DNA from: Elysia marginata
Lineage: Eukaryota > Mollusca > Gastropoda > Plakobranchidae
Direction: 5' to 3'
Length of the DNA stretch: 64,000 bases
NCBI GenBank assembly: GCA_019649035.1
Contig: BMAT01004631.1
Span: 87,334 to 151,333, forward strand
Part shown: in pieces, positions 44,451 to 52,808 of the stretch
Numbering within the stretch: position 1 is the first letter of the stretch
Layout of the letters: every line of letters starts with the position of its first letter
The notes under the pieces: model-generated
Database searches by the model: none
Seen by the model: the letters and a program-made list of their open reading frames with translations, nothing else
What the model was told of the DNA's origin: nothing
Position numbers and translations under genes: made by a program

Positions 44451-44933
44451 ATGGCGTATATAACAACAGAGTATAATCTCGTGTTTCTATCTTTGGGAAG
44501 CAACCTTGGGGAACGATTTGAGAATTTACAAAAGGCAATTTCAATCATAAAAGAAACTATAGCACCTATAGAGCGTTGCTCTGAAATATACGAATCTGAG
44601 TCCTGGGGATTCAAAGGAAATGATTTTTTAAATATTTGTTTATCATTATTTTATAATAAAAAGCCTAAAGTATTACTTTATGAATTATTAGAGATTGAAA
44701 AAAAACTTGGTAGGATTCGTAATAAGCAAGGTGTCTACGAATCTAGAACCATTGATTTAGATATTCTCTTTTATGGGCAAAAAATTCTAGAAACAAATGA
44801 ATTGACTATTCCCCATCCCAAATTACACTTGAGGCGATTCGTTTTAGAGCCTCTGAGTGAAATTGCCCCAAATTTTTGCCATCCTATTCTTAAAAGTTCA
44901 ATAGCAGATATTTTGATTGATCTAAAGGATTAA
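44451..44933 (+). CDS. folK: 6-hydroxymethyl-7,8-dihydropterin pyrophosphokinase
   Basis: 160 residues, normal length. FLSLGSNLGERFENLQKAI is the N-terminal substrate loop, ESESWGFKGNDFLNICL follows, and RTIDLDILFYG with PHPKLHLRRFVLEPL is the family signature that binds ATP, Mg and pterin. It makes the pterin diphosphate used by FolP. It follows the lipoprotein by 11 bp. It is convergent with the ABC permease gene 26 bp away. Confidence 0.95.
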   Translation: MAYITTEYNLVFLSLGSNLGERFENLQKAISIIKETIAPIERCSEIYESESWGFKGNDFLNICLSLFYNKKPKVLLYELLEIEKKLGRIRNKQGVYESRTIDLDILFYGQKILETNELTIPHPKLHLRRFVLEPLSEIAPNFCHPILKSSIADILIDLKD

Positions 44934-44959
44934 AAGCGTTAGAACAATTGCGTTTTTTA

Positions 44960-45997
44960 TCAATAATCCCTTCTGCTTTCCCCCTCCTGTATCGCATTTG
45001 AAAACAGCACAAAAGTTATCACCATAAGCATAATAGCCACTCCGGGTACAATGGTCAAGTACGCCTTCCCTAGAACAATATAACTGTAATAGTCCTTTAT
45101 CATTGTACCCCATCCAGGTGTGGGTGGCTGTAAGCCAACGCCTAAAAAACTAAGTCCACTCTCCATTAGAATGGCCGTTGCAAAATTGGAAGAACAGACC
45201 ACTAGCAAACTCGGAATAGTATGAGGAAAGAGGTGCCTTGATATAATTCTAAAGTTCGAATAACCAAGCGTTTTAGCGGCTTTGATAAATTGCCTTTGTT
45301 TGAGGGAAATGACCTGTCCTCTTACGATTCTCGCAACTTCTACCCACATAGTCAAGCCCACAGCTAGGAATACCTGCCAATACCCCTTACCTAAAGCCAA
45401 AGAAATAGCGATAACCAATAGTAGTGTCGGTATAGACCAACTGACATTAAAGAACCATACCACAAACTTGTCTACAATACCTCCATAGTAACCAGCTAGA
45501 GAACCCATAATAGATCCTATAAAAAGAGATACCACCACAGCCATTAAACCTATGGAAAGCGAAATCCTAACCCCAAGTATGAGGCGACTGAGCATATCTC
45601 GTCCATATTTGTCTGTTCCTAGAAAAAAGGTTTTATTTTTGACAAAACCCCTTGAAATATCTACCTTTTTCCAAGTATTGGAATTAAACTCTAAATACTC
45701 AATTTCTCGGTTTTTTATAGTGTATTTTTTTAAGGGAAATTCCTCCGGAATATTTTTTTCTCCGAAAAAAAGTGTATTGAAAAAATTCTCTTTGCTCTGA
45801 TCTTGCAAAGGAATTACGAGCATATCTACAGAAAACCCGGGGGGCTTGAACTGTATGGCTAAGTGCATTTGGTTGGAATCCTTTGAATTGTCGGGGACAA
45901 TCACATAGCCAAATACCGCTAAAAGAGAAAATATGCCAATGATAAAGAGACTAAAAAGACCTAGTTTATTAGACTTTATACTTTTTATAAAATACAC
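44960..45997 (-). CDS. ABC transporter permease, OppC/DppC type
   Basis: A 345-residue inner-membrane permease. The N-terminal OppC_N-type helix (LGLFSLFIIGIFSLLAVFGYV) is followed by a periplasmic segment with TDKYGRDMLSRLILG, then a five-helix core with the EAA loop KAAKTLGYSNFRIISRHLFP that contacts the ATPase. This fits peptide or nickel importer permeases. No OppA, OppB, OppD or OppF partner is present nearby, so the rest must be elsewhere. The start ATG abuts the prc stop. Confidence 0.9.
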   Translation of the reverse strand: MYFIKSIKSNKLGLFSLFIIGIFSLLAVFGYVIVPDNSKDSNQMHLAIQFKPPGFSVDMLVIPLQDQSKENFFNTLFFGEKNIPEEFPLKKYTIKNREIEYLEFNSNTWKKVDISRGFVKNKTFFLGTDKYGRDMLSRLILGVRISLSIGLMAVVVSLFIGSIMGSLAGYYGGIVDKFVVWFFNVSWSIPTLLLVIAISLALGKGYWQVFLAVGLTMWVEVARIVRGQVISLKQRQFIKAAKTLGYSNFRIISRHLFPHTIPSLLVVCSSNFATAILMESGLSFLGVGLQPPTPGWGTMIKDYYSYIVLGKAYLTIVPGVAIMLMVITFVLFSNAIQEGESRRDY

Positions 45998-48124
45998 TTA
46001 TTTCCCACTTTGTGTGATTTTTTGATGGGGTATATAGGCGACCCAATCTTCTAAAATATTAACGGCTTCTTCTACATAAATATCTTTTCCCAAATTTTCG
46101 TGCCAACGATCCCGTTTTTCCTTTAAAAGGGTATCTTTCTTAAATAGATCATACTCATAGGGCAATGATTTGTAGAGCAATCTTGTTTTTATCTTCATTG
46201 AATTCTTAAAATATTTCGCATGCGCTTTTCTTTGCTCTTGTAGTTTTTGGTAGCTTTTAAACCCTAGGGGTAGTGTCTTCTCATCTTCCTGTATCTTGAG
46301 CCACTTGGCATTATCTTGAATTTTTTTGACATACTCATTTTTTGATATTCTAGCCTCACTTTTCTGTTTTAAATACTCAATATCTATAGAGTTTTCACAA
46401 ATTTCATAATTGGCTTCTAGGATTTTATCCCACGGCATGGCATGTTCCAAATCTTGCTCTCCAATATCTATATACCTGTATTTATCTGGGAGAACAATAT
46501 CACTCTCTACACCTTTAAGCTGTGTAGACCCCCCATTTATCCTGTAAAACTTCTGGGTTGTAACCTTCAATGCCCCTATATCACCAAAATGATTTTTCGA
46601 AACAAATTTGTTAAGGTTTACGATATTTTGAACTGAGCCCTTCCCATATGTTTGTTTACTTCCTAAGATGACAGCCCTTTTATAGTCTTGAAGTGCCGCC
46701 GCGAGTATCTCAGATGCTGAAGCTGATAGCTTATTTACCATAATAACTAGTGGCTTGTCCCATAATACATTACTGTTATCATCTTCCAAAAAATCTATTT
46801 TATTCCCTGATGATCTAACCTGAACAATAGGACCGTCTTTTATGAAAAACCCCGCAATATCTATTACCGTTTTTAAAGACCCTCCGGCGTTACCTCTCAA
46901 ATCTATGATAATACCCTGTACATTATTTTTAGTCAATTTTTCTATTTCTAATTTCATATCGGAAGCCGCATTTCTAGAGCTTTTATAGTCTTTTTTAAGA
47001 TTTACATAAAATGCAGGCAAATCGATAAGCCCAAACTTATAGTCCCCATCCTCTATAATTGTAGATTTTGCATAGGTCTCTTCCAATTCTATTTCATCTC
47101 TTACTATTGTAACCACCTCAACTGTACCCCCTACTCTTTTTACCGTTAGTTTGACCTTTGTCCCTTTGGGTCCCTTTATCATTTTTATTGATTTTTTTAA
47201 AGGCATATTCACAATATTTATAGGCACTTCGCCTTCTTGAGCTACCTTCAAAATTTTGTCTCCCACCTCTAATAGTTTCCCTTTCCAAATAGGACCTCCG
47301 GAAATAATCTCTATTATTTTTAGTCCCGTTGTGAGCTTTTGTAGTCTGGCCCCTATCCCCTCATATTTTCCAGACATTGTCTCATCAAAAGTATCCTTGT
47401 TTTCAGGAGAGAAATAAAAAGTATGTGGGTCAAAAAGCCCTACAAATACATTTATAAACATAGCAAACCAATCTTCCCTTTCAAAATCTTTCATGCCATA
47501 ATAATATTCCTCCATATTCTCTTTTACATCTTTTTGCGCCTCTTTGAGTAATTTACTTTCCTCTATTGCATTGTCATCATCGTCATTCTTTTGATATTCT
47601 ATCTTGGTATAAAAAGTTGACAATACAGAAAATTTTAACCAGTTTTCCCACCTATTTTGAAGTTCTTTTTTGGACATAGCGTAAGGCAAGCTGTCATAGT
47701 TTGTATTTAATACTTCTTTCTCATTAAACTTGATTGGATGATCTAAAAAAGCCATGTAGAAAGACTTAGATGACTCTAGCTTTTTTTTGTATAGGCTTAA
47801 CGACTCGTTAAAAAAGGACATATCAGATTCCCTAAGTTCATCATCTATCTCGGTATAGTGTTTCCCTTTGAGTTTTTCTACATCTGACTGTAAGAAATAG
47901 TGTTTAAACGGGTCTAGCTTGTTGAGAAAAGCGTAAAATATTTCTTTTGAAGTATTGTCATCAAAGGCAATGGGATCAAAGTGATAATTTTTCAGTACAT
48001 AGGCTATTAAGTCAATAAGCATCGACTCTTTGCTAGAGGATTCATCAAATGATTTTGAGGTAAAACTGCATGCCGCTATCAGCAAAAAAAAACCTATAGA
48101 AAAATATAAAACCCTCTTTTTCAT
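45998..48124 (-). CDS. prc: Tail-specific (C-terminal processing) protease, S41
   Basis: A 708-residue Prc/Tsp-type periplasmic protease. A lipoprotein-like signal peptide (YFSIGFFLLIAACSFTS) is followed by an N-terminal helical domain to about residue 235, a PDZ domain (about 240-330, GIGARLQKLTTGLKIIEII), and the catalytic S41 core. The core has IDLRGNAGG, the nucleophile serine in MVNKLSASASEI, and lysine in KQTYGKGSVQ. A DUF3340-like C-terminal domain ends the protein. It degrades or trims periplasmic proteins, including murein enzymes, at their C-termini. It overlaps the DUF456 stop by 4 bp. Confidence 0.94.
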   Translation of the reverse strand: MKKRVLYFSIGFFLLIAACSFTSKSFDESSSKESMLIDLIAYVLKNYHFDPIAFDDNTSKEIFYAFLNKLDPFKHYFLQSDVEKLKGKHYTEIDDELRESDMSFFNESLSLYKKKLESSKSFYMAFLDHPIKFNEKEVLNTNYDSLPYAMSKKELQNRWENWLKFSVLSTFYTKIEYQKNDDDDNAIEESKLLKEAQKDVKENMEEYYYGMKDFEREDWFAMFINVFVGLFDPHTFYFSPENKDTFDETMSGKYEGIGARLQKLTTGLKIIEIISGGPIWKGKLLEVGDKILKVAQEGEVPINIVNMPLKKSIKMIKGPKGTKVKLTVKRVGGTVEVVTIVRDEIELEETYAKSTIIEDGDYKFGLIDLPAFYVNLKKDYKSSRNAASDMKLEIEKLTKNNVQGIIIDLRGNAGGSLKTVIDIAGFFIKDGPIVQVRSSGNKIDFLEDDNSNVLWDKPLVIMVNKLSASASEILAAALQDYKRAVILGSKQTYGKGSVQNIVNLNKFVSKNHFGDIGALKVTTQKFYRINGGSTQLKGVESDIVLPDKYRYIDIGEQDLEHAMPWDKILEANYEICENSIDIEYLKQKSEARISKNEYVKKIQDNAKWLKIQEDEKTLPLGFKSYQKLQEQRKAHAKYFKNSMKIKTRLLYKSLPYEYDLFKKDTLLKEKRDRWHENLGKDIYVEEAVNILEDWVAYIPHQKITQSGK

Positions 48125-48633
48125 AAATTTAAATTAAAAAGTAAACTCGCTCTATTTATCCAAACAACTTTTATCAAAAGATATAAATAAACAATCCCAA
48201 GCAATAGCTTCGCTAATGAAGAAATTATAAAACCCAAAAAAGACCCAATGGCAGCTTTAAAAGCAACTTTACTTGATGATCCACCAAAAAATTCACCTAT
48301 GTAGGCACCTACAAATGACCCTAATAAAAAGCCCCCTGGAATGGGTAACAATAGCCCTGTAAACAAACCCAATACTGTTCCAATAGCACCCTTTTTAGAG
48401 CCTCCGAAATTCTTTGCCAAAACAGGTGGAATGATAAAATCTGCAAGGAACAGAACGGTGGCAACCACAAAGGTGATAATGAGAAAAGACCAATCAAAAG
48501 GTACAGAAGGTGCCAAACATAATATTAAAAGTGCTAACCAACTAAGGGGCGGACCGGGTAAAACTGGAAGCACTGCCCCAAGCAAACCAATAGCAGAAAC
48601 CATAAATGCTAAAACTACGAATACAATATCCAC
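48121..48633 (-). CDS. DUF456 membrane protein
   Basis: 170 residues with about four membrane segments rich in glycine and proline: VLPVLPGPPLSWLALLIL, PFDWSFLIITFVVATVLFL, then GLLLPIPGGFLLGSFVGAYI and FLGFIISSLAKLLLGIVYLY. The pair of G-x-P-x-P/GG loops is characteristic of DUF456. Function is unknown. A divergent spacer of 286 bp separates it from the LRR gene. Its stop overlaps the prc start (4 bp), so it heads a DUF456-prc-permease unit. Confidence 0.9.
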   Translation of the reverse strand: MDIVFVVLAFMVSAIGLLGAVLPVLPGPPLSWLALLILCLAPSVPFDWSFLIITFVVATVLFLADFIIPPVLAKNFGGSKKGAIGTVLGLFTGLLLPIPGGFLLGSFVGAYIGEFFGGSSSKVAFKAAIGSFLGFIISSLAKLLLGIVYLYLLIKVVWINRASLLFNLNL

Positions 48634-48880
48634 AAGGGTTTAACTCTAAATGGAAGACAAATATAGGCATTAAATTACTAGTTTCAATTCCCTCTCTTTA
48701 GAGCATTTTTGATTCTAAATAATTTGGAAAATATTTAAAAGATACCAGACTAGACCCTTCTTTAGCTTCCAAAATTCTTGAACAATATAAATACTCATTG
48801 GGTCCTATTATCAAAGGTATTAAACAAAGCTAAACATTGTTTAAGCTGTCATGACCCTAAATTTATTAACTTAAATTATG

Positions 48881-48888
48881 TAAATTTG
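48881..48888 (+). promoter_or_regulatory. Putative promoter of the LRR lipoprotein gene, -7 element
   Basis: TAAATTTG matches TAnnTTTG, 31 bp before ATG 48920. A -33 element is not clear. Confidence 0.45.
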
Positions 48889-48919
48889 GGAAACTTTTAA
48901 GCTCAAAATACCGTACAAA

Positions 48920-49954
48920 ATGAAAATCGCATTAAAAATATTTCTTGGTTTTATAATGCTACTCACACTATCCTGTAACCCTGAAAAAGATATAAAAGAA
49001 ACACCTGAAAAAGATATAAAAGAAACACCAGAATCAGAACCAGCTCAAAATGATGTGAGTAATTTTTTGTATAAACGTGTGATTACTGGAGAGGAGGGCA
49101 TAGAGATAACCGGCTATACAGGCGCATCAGAATATGTTGTTATTCCTGAAAAAATTAATGAGAAAAAAGTACTAAGTATTGGGGAAAAGGCTTTTTCTTT
49201 TAGAGGATTAACAGATCTTAAAATACCCAATAGTGTAACGACTATTGGAGATTCGGCTTTTTCTTGGAATAAATTAACAAGCTTTACCATACCCAACAGT
49301 GTAACGGCTATTGGAGCGGGGGCTTTTAAGAACAATCAATTAACAAGCCTTACCATACCCAACAGTGTAACGGCTATTGGAAAGGGGGCTTTTTCTTGGA
49401 ATCAATTAACAAGCCTTACCATACCTAACAGTGTAACGGCTATTGGAGAGTCGGCTTTTTCAGAAAATCAATTAACAAGCCTTACCATACCCAACAGTGT
49501 AACGGTTATTGGAGAGTGGGCTTTTAGGGGGAATCAATTAACAAGCCTTACCATACCCAACAGTGTAGCGGCTATTGGAGAGGCGGCTTTTTCAGAAAAT
49601 CAATTAACAAGCCTTACCATACNNNNNNNNNNNNNNNNNNNNNNNNNNNNNNNNNNNNNNNNNNNNNNNNNNNNNNNNNNNNNNNNNNNNNNNNNNNNNN
49701 NNNNNNNNNNNNNNNNNNNNNNNNNNNNNNNNNNNNNNNNNNNNNNNNNNNNNNNNNNNNNNNNNNNNNNNNNNNNNNNNNNNNNNNNNNNNNNAACTAC
49801 GGTGGTTGTTACCCGTAGGCAACCACCTCTAACAGGTATAGGTTATTCCACATTCCCTTCAAGTTTAACAAGAGTATACTATCCTAGCGGGACAGATTAT
49901 CCAACTCTTTGGGGGGGTGAAGTTCCTTCAGGAGTTCAGTTTATTGCGCAATGA
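48920..49954 (+). CDS. BspA-like leucine-rich-repeat lipoprotein (contains assembly gap)
   Basis: A surface or periplasmic LRR_5-type protein. The signal peptide MKIALKIFLGFIMLLTLSCN has its lipid cysteine at residue 19, then an acidic linker with an exact 8-residue duplication (PEKDIKET twice). At least seven LRR units of 22 residues follow (pattern LTIPNSVTAIGxxAFxxNQLTS). After a 172-base run of N, the frame continues through a C-terminal cap (TTVVVTRRQPPLTGIG ... GEVPSGVQFIAQ). About 344 residues with the gap counted. BspA-type LRRs mediate binding to host or other cells in several Bacteroidota. That role here is inference. A broken relative lies at 7964-8190. Confidence 0.85.
   Translation: MKIALKIFLGFIMLLTLSCNPEKDIKETPEKDIKETPESEPAQNDVSNFLYKRVITGEEGIEITGYTGASEYVVIPEKINEKKVLSIGEKAFSFRGLTDLKIPNSVTTIGDSAFSWNKLTSFTIPNSVTAIGAGAFKNNQLTSLTIPNSVTAIGKGAFSWNQLTSLTIPNSVTAIGESAFSENQLTSLTIPNSVTVIGEWAFRGNQLTSLTIPNSVAAIGEAAFSENQLTSLTIXXXXXXXXXXXXXXXXXXXXXXXXXXXXXXXXXXXXXXXXXXXXXXXXXXXXXXXXXXTTVVVTRRQPPLTGIGYSTFPSSLTRVYYPSGTDYPTLWGGEVPSGVQFIAQ
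48980..49027 (+). repeat. Exact 24-nt tandem duplication
   Basis: Two identical 24-nt units (48980-49003 and 49004-49027) encode PEKDIKET twice in the linker after the lipoprotein signal. Exact identity suggests a recent duplication by slippage. It keeps the frame. Confidence 0.85.
49223..49622 (+). repeat. 66-nt tandem LRR repeats
   Basis: The sequence ATACC (codons for I-P of the LRR) recurs at 49223, 49289, 49355, 49421, 49487, 49553 and 49619, exactly every 66 nt. Copies differ at only a few bases in places, so they can recombine with one another. This also explains the adjacent assembly gap. Confidence 0.9.
49623..49794. other. Assembly gap (172 N)
   Basis: A run of 172 undetermined bases inside the LRR repeats. 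The flanks remain in one frame across it, but the length does not fit whole 66-nt repeats: counted from the last known unit to the matching point of the cap, it is 9 nt short of three units. The N count is therefore probably an estimate. Confidence 0.95.
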
Positions 49955-50072
49955 TAAAACGGACGCTACCAATTTTTATGGACAAATACCCGCCACCCCT
50001 ACAGAAATCATTGAACTTGCACTACGCGAGCAGGGGTTAATTCGAATGTTGAAATATTATTTTTACTCATAG
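49950..50072 (+). pseudogene. Possible 3' fragment of an unrelated gene
   Basis: Directly behind the LRR gene, in a frame different from it, 40 codons read like protein (NDKTDATNFYGQIPATPTEI then LALREQGLIRMLKYYFYS) and stop at TAG 50070-50072. There is no start codon of its own. It may be the tail of a gene replaced by the LRR gene. I do not recognise it and chance is possible. Confidence 0.25.
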
Positions 50073-50140
50073 TAATAACCCTCGTTTATTTGGTCATTAT
50101 ATAATTATTGACCAGTGGAGTAAAGTATATAATTCCCTAA

Positions 50141-50178
50141 AATTTCTAATTGTTTAAGAGTTTAGAAAAGTCTTCTGA
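50141..50178 (+). repeat. Dispersed repeat, copy B
   Basis: This closely resembles 25359-25397 on the same strand (shared core AAAGTCTTCTGA and AATTTCTAATT). It lies in the spacer between the LRR gene and the exported-protein operon. Confidence 0.45.
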
Positions 50179-50244
50179 TTTGGAATTCTTAACCTAAAAT
50201 AGTTTTGTGTTTTTTGTCAAAAATAAGGGTCTGTATCTCTAAAA

Positions 50245-50802
50245 TTATTTCTTATTCATTTCAGCATCAAAAGCTTTTTTAAACTTCTCGTAATTGTAAT
50301 CTACCTTTATTGCTTCATCTTTTGCCAACACCTCATTATATTTAGACACTAATTCCCCACCGGAAAGCTCCAAAGCAATGTAATATTTATAGTTGCCCGT
50401 ACTTTTGTATTGTGTAAGTCGCTCACATACAGATTTTGCTCCGCTTAGCTTTTGGTTGACGACTGTCTTTGAGCCCTCCTCAAAACGCTCTAGTATCTCC
50501 TCTACATTCGCAGACTCTGTAGACTTTATGTAATTGTCGCCCACAACCTTCATTGTCGTAGAGATCTCTCCTGCTAATTGTGTCCTCGCATTACTCAATG
50601 CTTTACGTTTTGCGATATTAACATCTTTACTCTCTCCAAAGGCATTTGCCCTAAAAAACTTCTTGTCACTACTAAAGTTAGAACAGGGGACTGATATTTC
50701 CACCTCTCCTCTCGGAGCTTTTACTGACTTCTTAGTTGTACCACATCCTACAAATGCTATTGATATAAACGCTCCTAAACTGTAATTGATTATCTTTTTC
50801 AT
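50245..50802 (-). CDS. LPP20-like lipoprotein
   Basis: 185 residues with a lipoprotein signal (SLGAFISIAFVGCGTT, lipid cysteine at 20). The mature part has the LPP20 pattern: ANAFGESKDVNIAKRKALSN (A-G-A-S-x-D--A-x-A-x-A), then ARTQLAGEISTTMKVVGDNY, and near the end YKYYIALELSGGELVSKYNEV. LPP20 was named in Helicobacter, where it is an outer-membrane lipoprotein of uncertain function, and related folds occur in FlgT and CsgG-type proteins. It is last in a tight operon of five exported proteins. Confidence 0.8.
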   Translation of the reverse strand: MKKIINYSLGAFISIAFVGCGTTKKSVKAPRGEVEISVPCSNFSSDKKFFRANAFGESKDVNIAKRKALSNARTQLAGEISTTMKVVGDNYIKSTESANVEEILERFEEGSKTVVNQKLSGAKSVCERLTQYKSTGNYKYYIALELSGGELVSKYNEVLAKDEAIKVDYNYEKFKKAFDAEMNKK

Positions 50803-50819
50803 AAATTATTGTTTTTTTA

Positions 50820-52070
50820 TTATTCCCAAATTAACTTTTCTTCTTTGTATAATTTCCTAAATGTACTTATCCCATTAGATATAGCTTGGTCTGGTGTGTT
50901 GCCACTGCACTTTACAGAGAGTTTTCCCACGCCTACATTTCCAATACTACTTGCAGATTTGTTCTCAAAAGTGAGAATGAGCATCCCTACCATCCATCTA
51001 GAAGATGAAAAGTTCTTTCTGAAAGAGGCTGTGACATCTATCGTTTGAACCGATTTAGGGTTTATTTTTTTGAAGTCCACTAAAAACTGAGACACCAGAT
51101 CTTCTATACCTTTCCTTTGAGTTTTAATATTTATAAACCTAATCTGCCCTTCGCTAACCCCTTGCTCAAAAGGAATAGATATGTCCATGACCTTTAGGGT
51201 TGTGCTATTGTTTCTGCTTACAGCTACTATTTTTAGTTTATATTTTTCATTAGGAGAATAAGCAAATCGTGTCGCTGGGAAGCGCATCACAAAGTCCTTC
51301 TGATTTTGAAAAGTATATATATGCTCACCCTTTTCATCTACTAAAATCGCCGTAAAATTATTCCAAGACTCCCCTGATTGGTCAACTAAACTCAGTTTTA
51401 CATTTTGTCCATTGTACCAAGTATATGGAAACACATCTTTTGTCGTTATCGCTATCTGAAGCCTTGCCAATAGGTCCTCTTTAGAGGATGCATACTTTTG
51501 AAGGTCTCTAATCTCAAAAGTGGTTAGGTAAGGAAATACATCCTCCCTGCGGAGTGCCTTTAGACCTTCATTTTCTAATTCCATAGCCAACTTTGAGGCC
51601 CTTCCTAAATTTCTCTTTTTAGAAAAGTTTTCAAAGTTACGGTATTTCTCCCCCAATAGCTTTAGTGTCCCTATAAATAATTTTCTCTTGGACTCCAAAA
51701 ATACTACTTTAGAGAGTCGACAATACACAGCGTACTGTTTTCTATTCTCCCAAGTGTCAACTATCTTATAACCCTCTATCTTTTCCTTGGTATTAGTCTT
51801 GGTAACTTCCTCAAAAGAGTTTTCTACTAGACCATTAGTATCTTTAGATATTTGCTCCATCTTTGAACTTACAAATACACTTATCTCAGATGACAAAAAG
51901 GACAATGCTATACTGAGCGCAATCTCCTGGTAGTCTTTTGGGTAGGCTACCTTAGACACCTTGGCTATACCGACATAGTAATGGTCTGATATAGGCTTTT
52001 TCCTCAACCAATCTGGAGGGCTTGCTAGTGCAAACTGACACCCTAAAAGTAATATGAAAAACCTTAACAT
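50820..52070 (-). CDS. Exported protein with LPP20-like N-terminal region
   Basis: 416 residues with a signal peptide (MLRFFILLLGCQFALA, cleavage before SPPDWL). After PPDWLRKKPISDHYYVGIAK comes DYQEIALSIALSFLSSEISV, resembling the LPP20 entry motif (P-W---P---YY-G-----A----A). The second half (about residues 215-416) is beta-rich with NVKLSLVDQSGESWNNFTA, likely a separate domain of unknown family. The final 70 residues (ASFRKNFSSSRWMVGML ... SVKCSGNTPDQAISNGIST) are conserved-looking. It is probably periplasmic or at the outer membrane. It follows the upstream gene by 4 bp. Confidence 0.65.
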   Translation of the reverse strand: MLRFFILLLGCQFALASPPDWLRKKPISDHYYVGIAKVSKVAYPKDYQEIALSIALSFLSSEISVFVSSKMEQISKDTNGLVENSFEEVTKTNTKEKIEGYKIVDTWENRKQYAVYCRLSKVVFLESKRKLFIGTLKLLGEKYRNFENFSKKRNLGRASKLAMELENEGLKALRREDVFPYLTTFEIRDLQKYASSKEDLLARLQIAITTKDVFPYTWYNGQNVKLSLVDQSGESWNNFTAILVDEKGEHIYTFQNQKDFVMRFPATRFAYSPNEKYKLKIVAVSRNNSTTLKVMDISIPFEQGVSEGQIRFINIKTQRKGIEDLVSQFLVDFKKINPKSVQTIDVTASFRKNFSSSRWMVGMLILTFENKSASSIGNVGVGKLSVKCSGNTPDQAISNGISTFRKLYKEEKLIWE

Positions 52071-52074
52071 AGCC

Positions 52075-52797
52075 TTATTTTTCTGATTCTATCCAACTAT
52101 ACTTATCCTCTTTGCTGTCACCAGACTTAGTATCCTCGTTGGGTCTCTGTCTGTCTTTAGCTCTAGTATTTTGGTTTTGAATCTTTGCAATTTCTGTAAT
52201 TTTAGACTGTGCCATATAAAAACAGTCTTCACTCACATTAGGTACTGCATCCAACTTTTCTATTGCCTCCATGTACTTCCCCAGCTCTGCCAGTACACTC
52301 GCTCTAGTGATAAGGACATTACAATTGTTTTTGTAATAGTCAAATATCTTCTTTTTAGAGTCCCTTAAAAACTTCTGAACCTCAGTGTTGGTTTTTAGAC
52401 TCCTTAGTGCCTGTAGAATGGCTCTATCCTTGTTCCTGTTAACACCTACCAAATGGGTATAGGTATAGCTCCCATAAGTACGCTTCTCTGACACATCTCC
52501 TACTACCAGTTGCACTTCTAATAAAACCTTGTGAATAGGTGGTACTGTGGGGATTATATGCTCTTCAAATATGTTAGGTATGCCATAAAGCACAAAATGT
52601 TTTCTATCTGTAGCCCCTTGTGAGGATTCCAACAGTATGCGGTTAATATTAGTTACTAAAAGTTGATACCCAGACTGAGAGAGTTTAGCACTCTTTTTGA
52701 CATCTGGATAAAAGTTGATCACATTTGCCTCTATTTCACTCTGTGCAAAACCAAATGACAACAACGCAAGGGCTATGACTGATAATACCCTTTTCAT
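52075..52797 (-). CDS. Exported protein with TPR-like segment
   Basis: 240 residues from ATG 52797 (MKRVLSVIALALLSFGFAQS, a signal peptide). A longer frame from 52833 overlaps its neighbour and lacks a signal. After HKVLLEVQLVVGDVSEKRTY and LVGVNRNKDRAILQALRSLK comes CNVLITRASVLAELGKYMEA, a TPR-like helical hairpin (about residues 168-205). The C-terminus is charged and low-complexity. I do not recognise a named family. Its place between DUF6175-like and LPP20-like genes suggests a shared envelope complex. Confidence 0.6.
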   Translation of the reverse strand: MKRVLSVIALALLSFGFAQSEIEANVINFYPDVKKSAKLSQSGYQLLVTNINRILLESSQGATDRKHFVLYGIPNIFEEHIIPTVPPIHKVLLEVQLVVGDVSEKRTYGSYTYTHLVGVNRNKDRAILQALRSLKTNTEVQKFLRDSKKKIFDYYKNNCNVLITRASVLAELGKYMEAIEKLDAVPNVSEDCFYMAQSKITEIAKIQNQNTRAKDRQRPNEDTKSGDSKEDKYSWIESEK

Positions 52798-52808
52798 GGA
52801 ATTTCTTT

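Noticed and set aside
49801-49827. Inverted repeat GGTGGTTG...CAACCACC (also near 8083-8115) as a mobile palindromic element
   Set aside because: Both copies lie at the same position of homologous LRR cap coding sequence, so common ancestry of the gene explains them.
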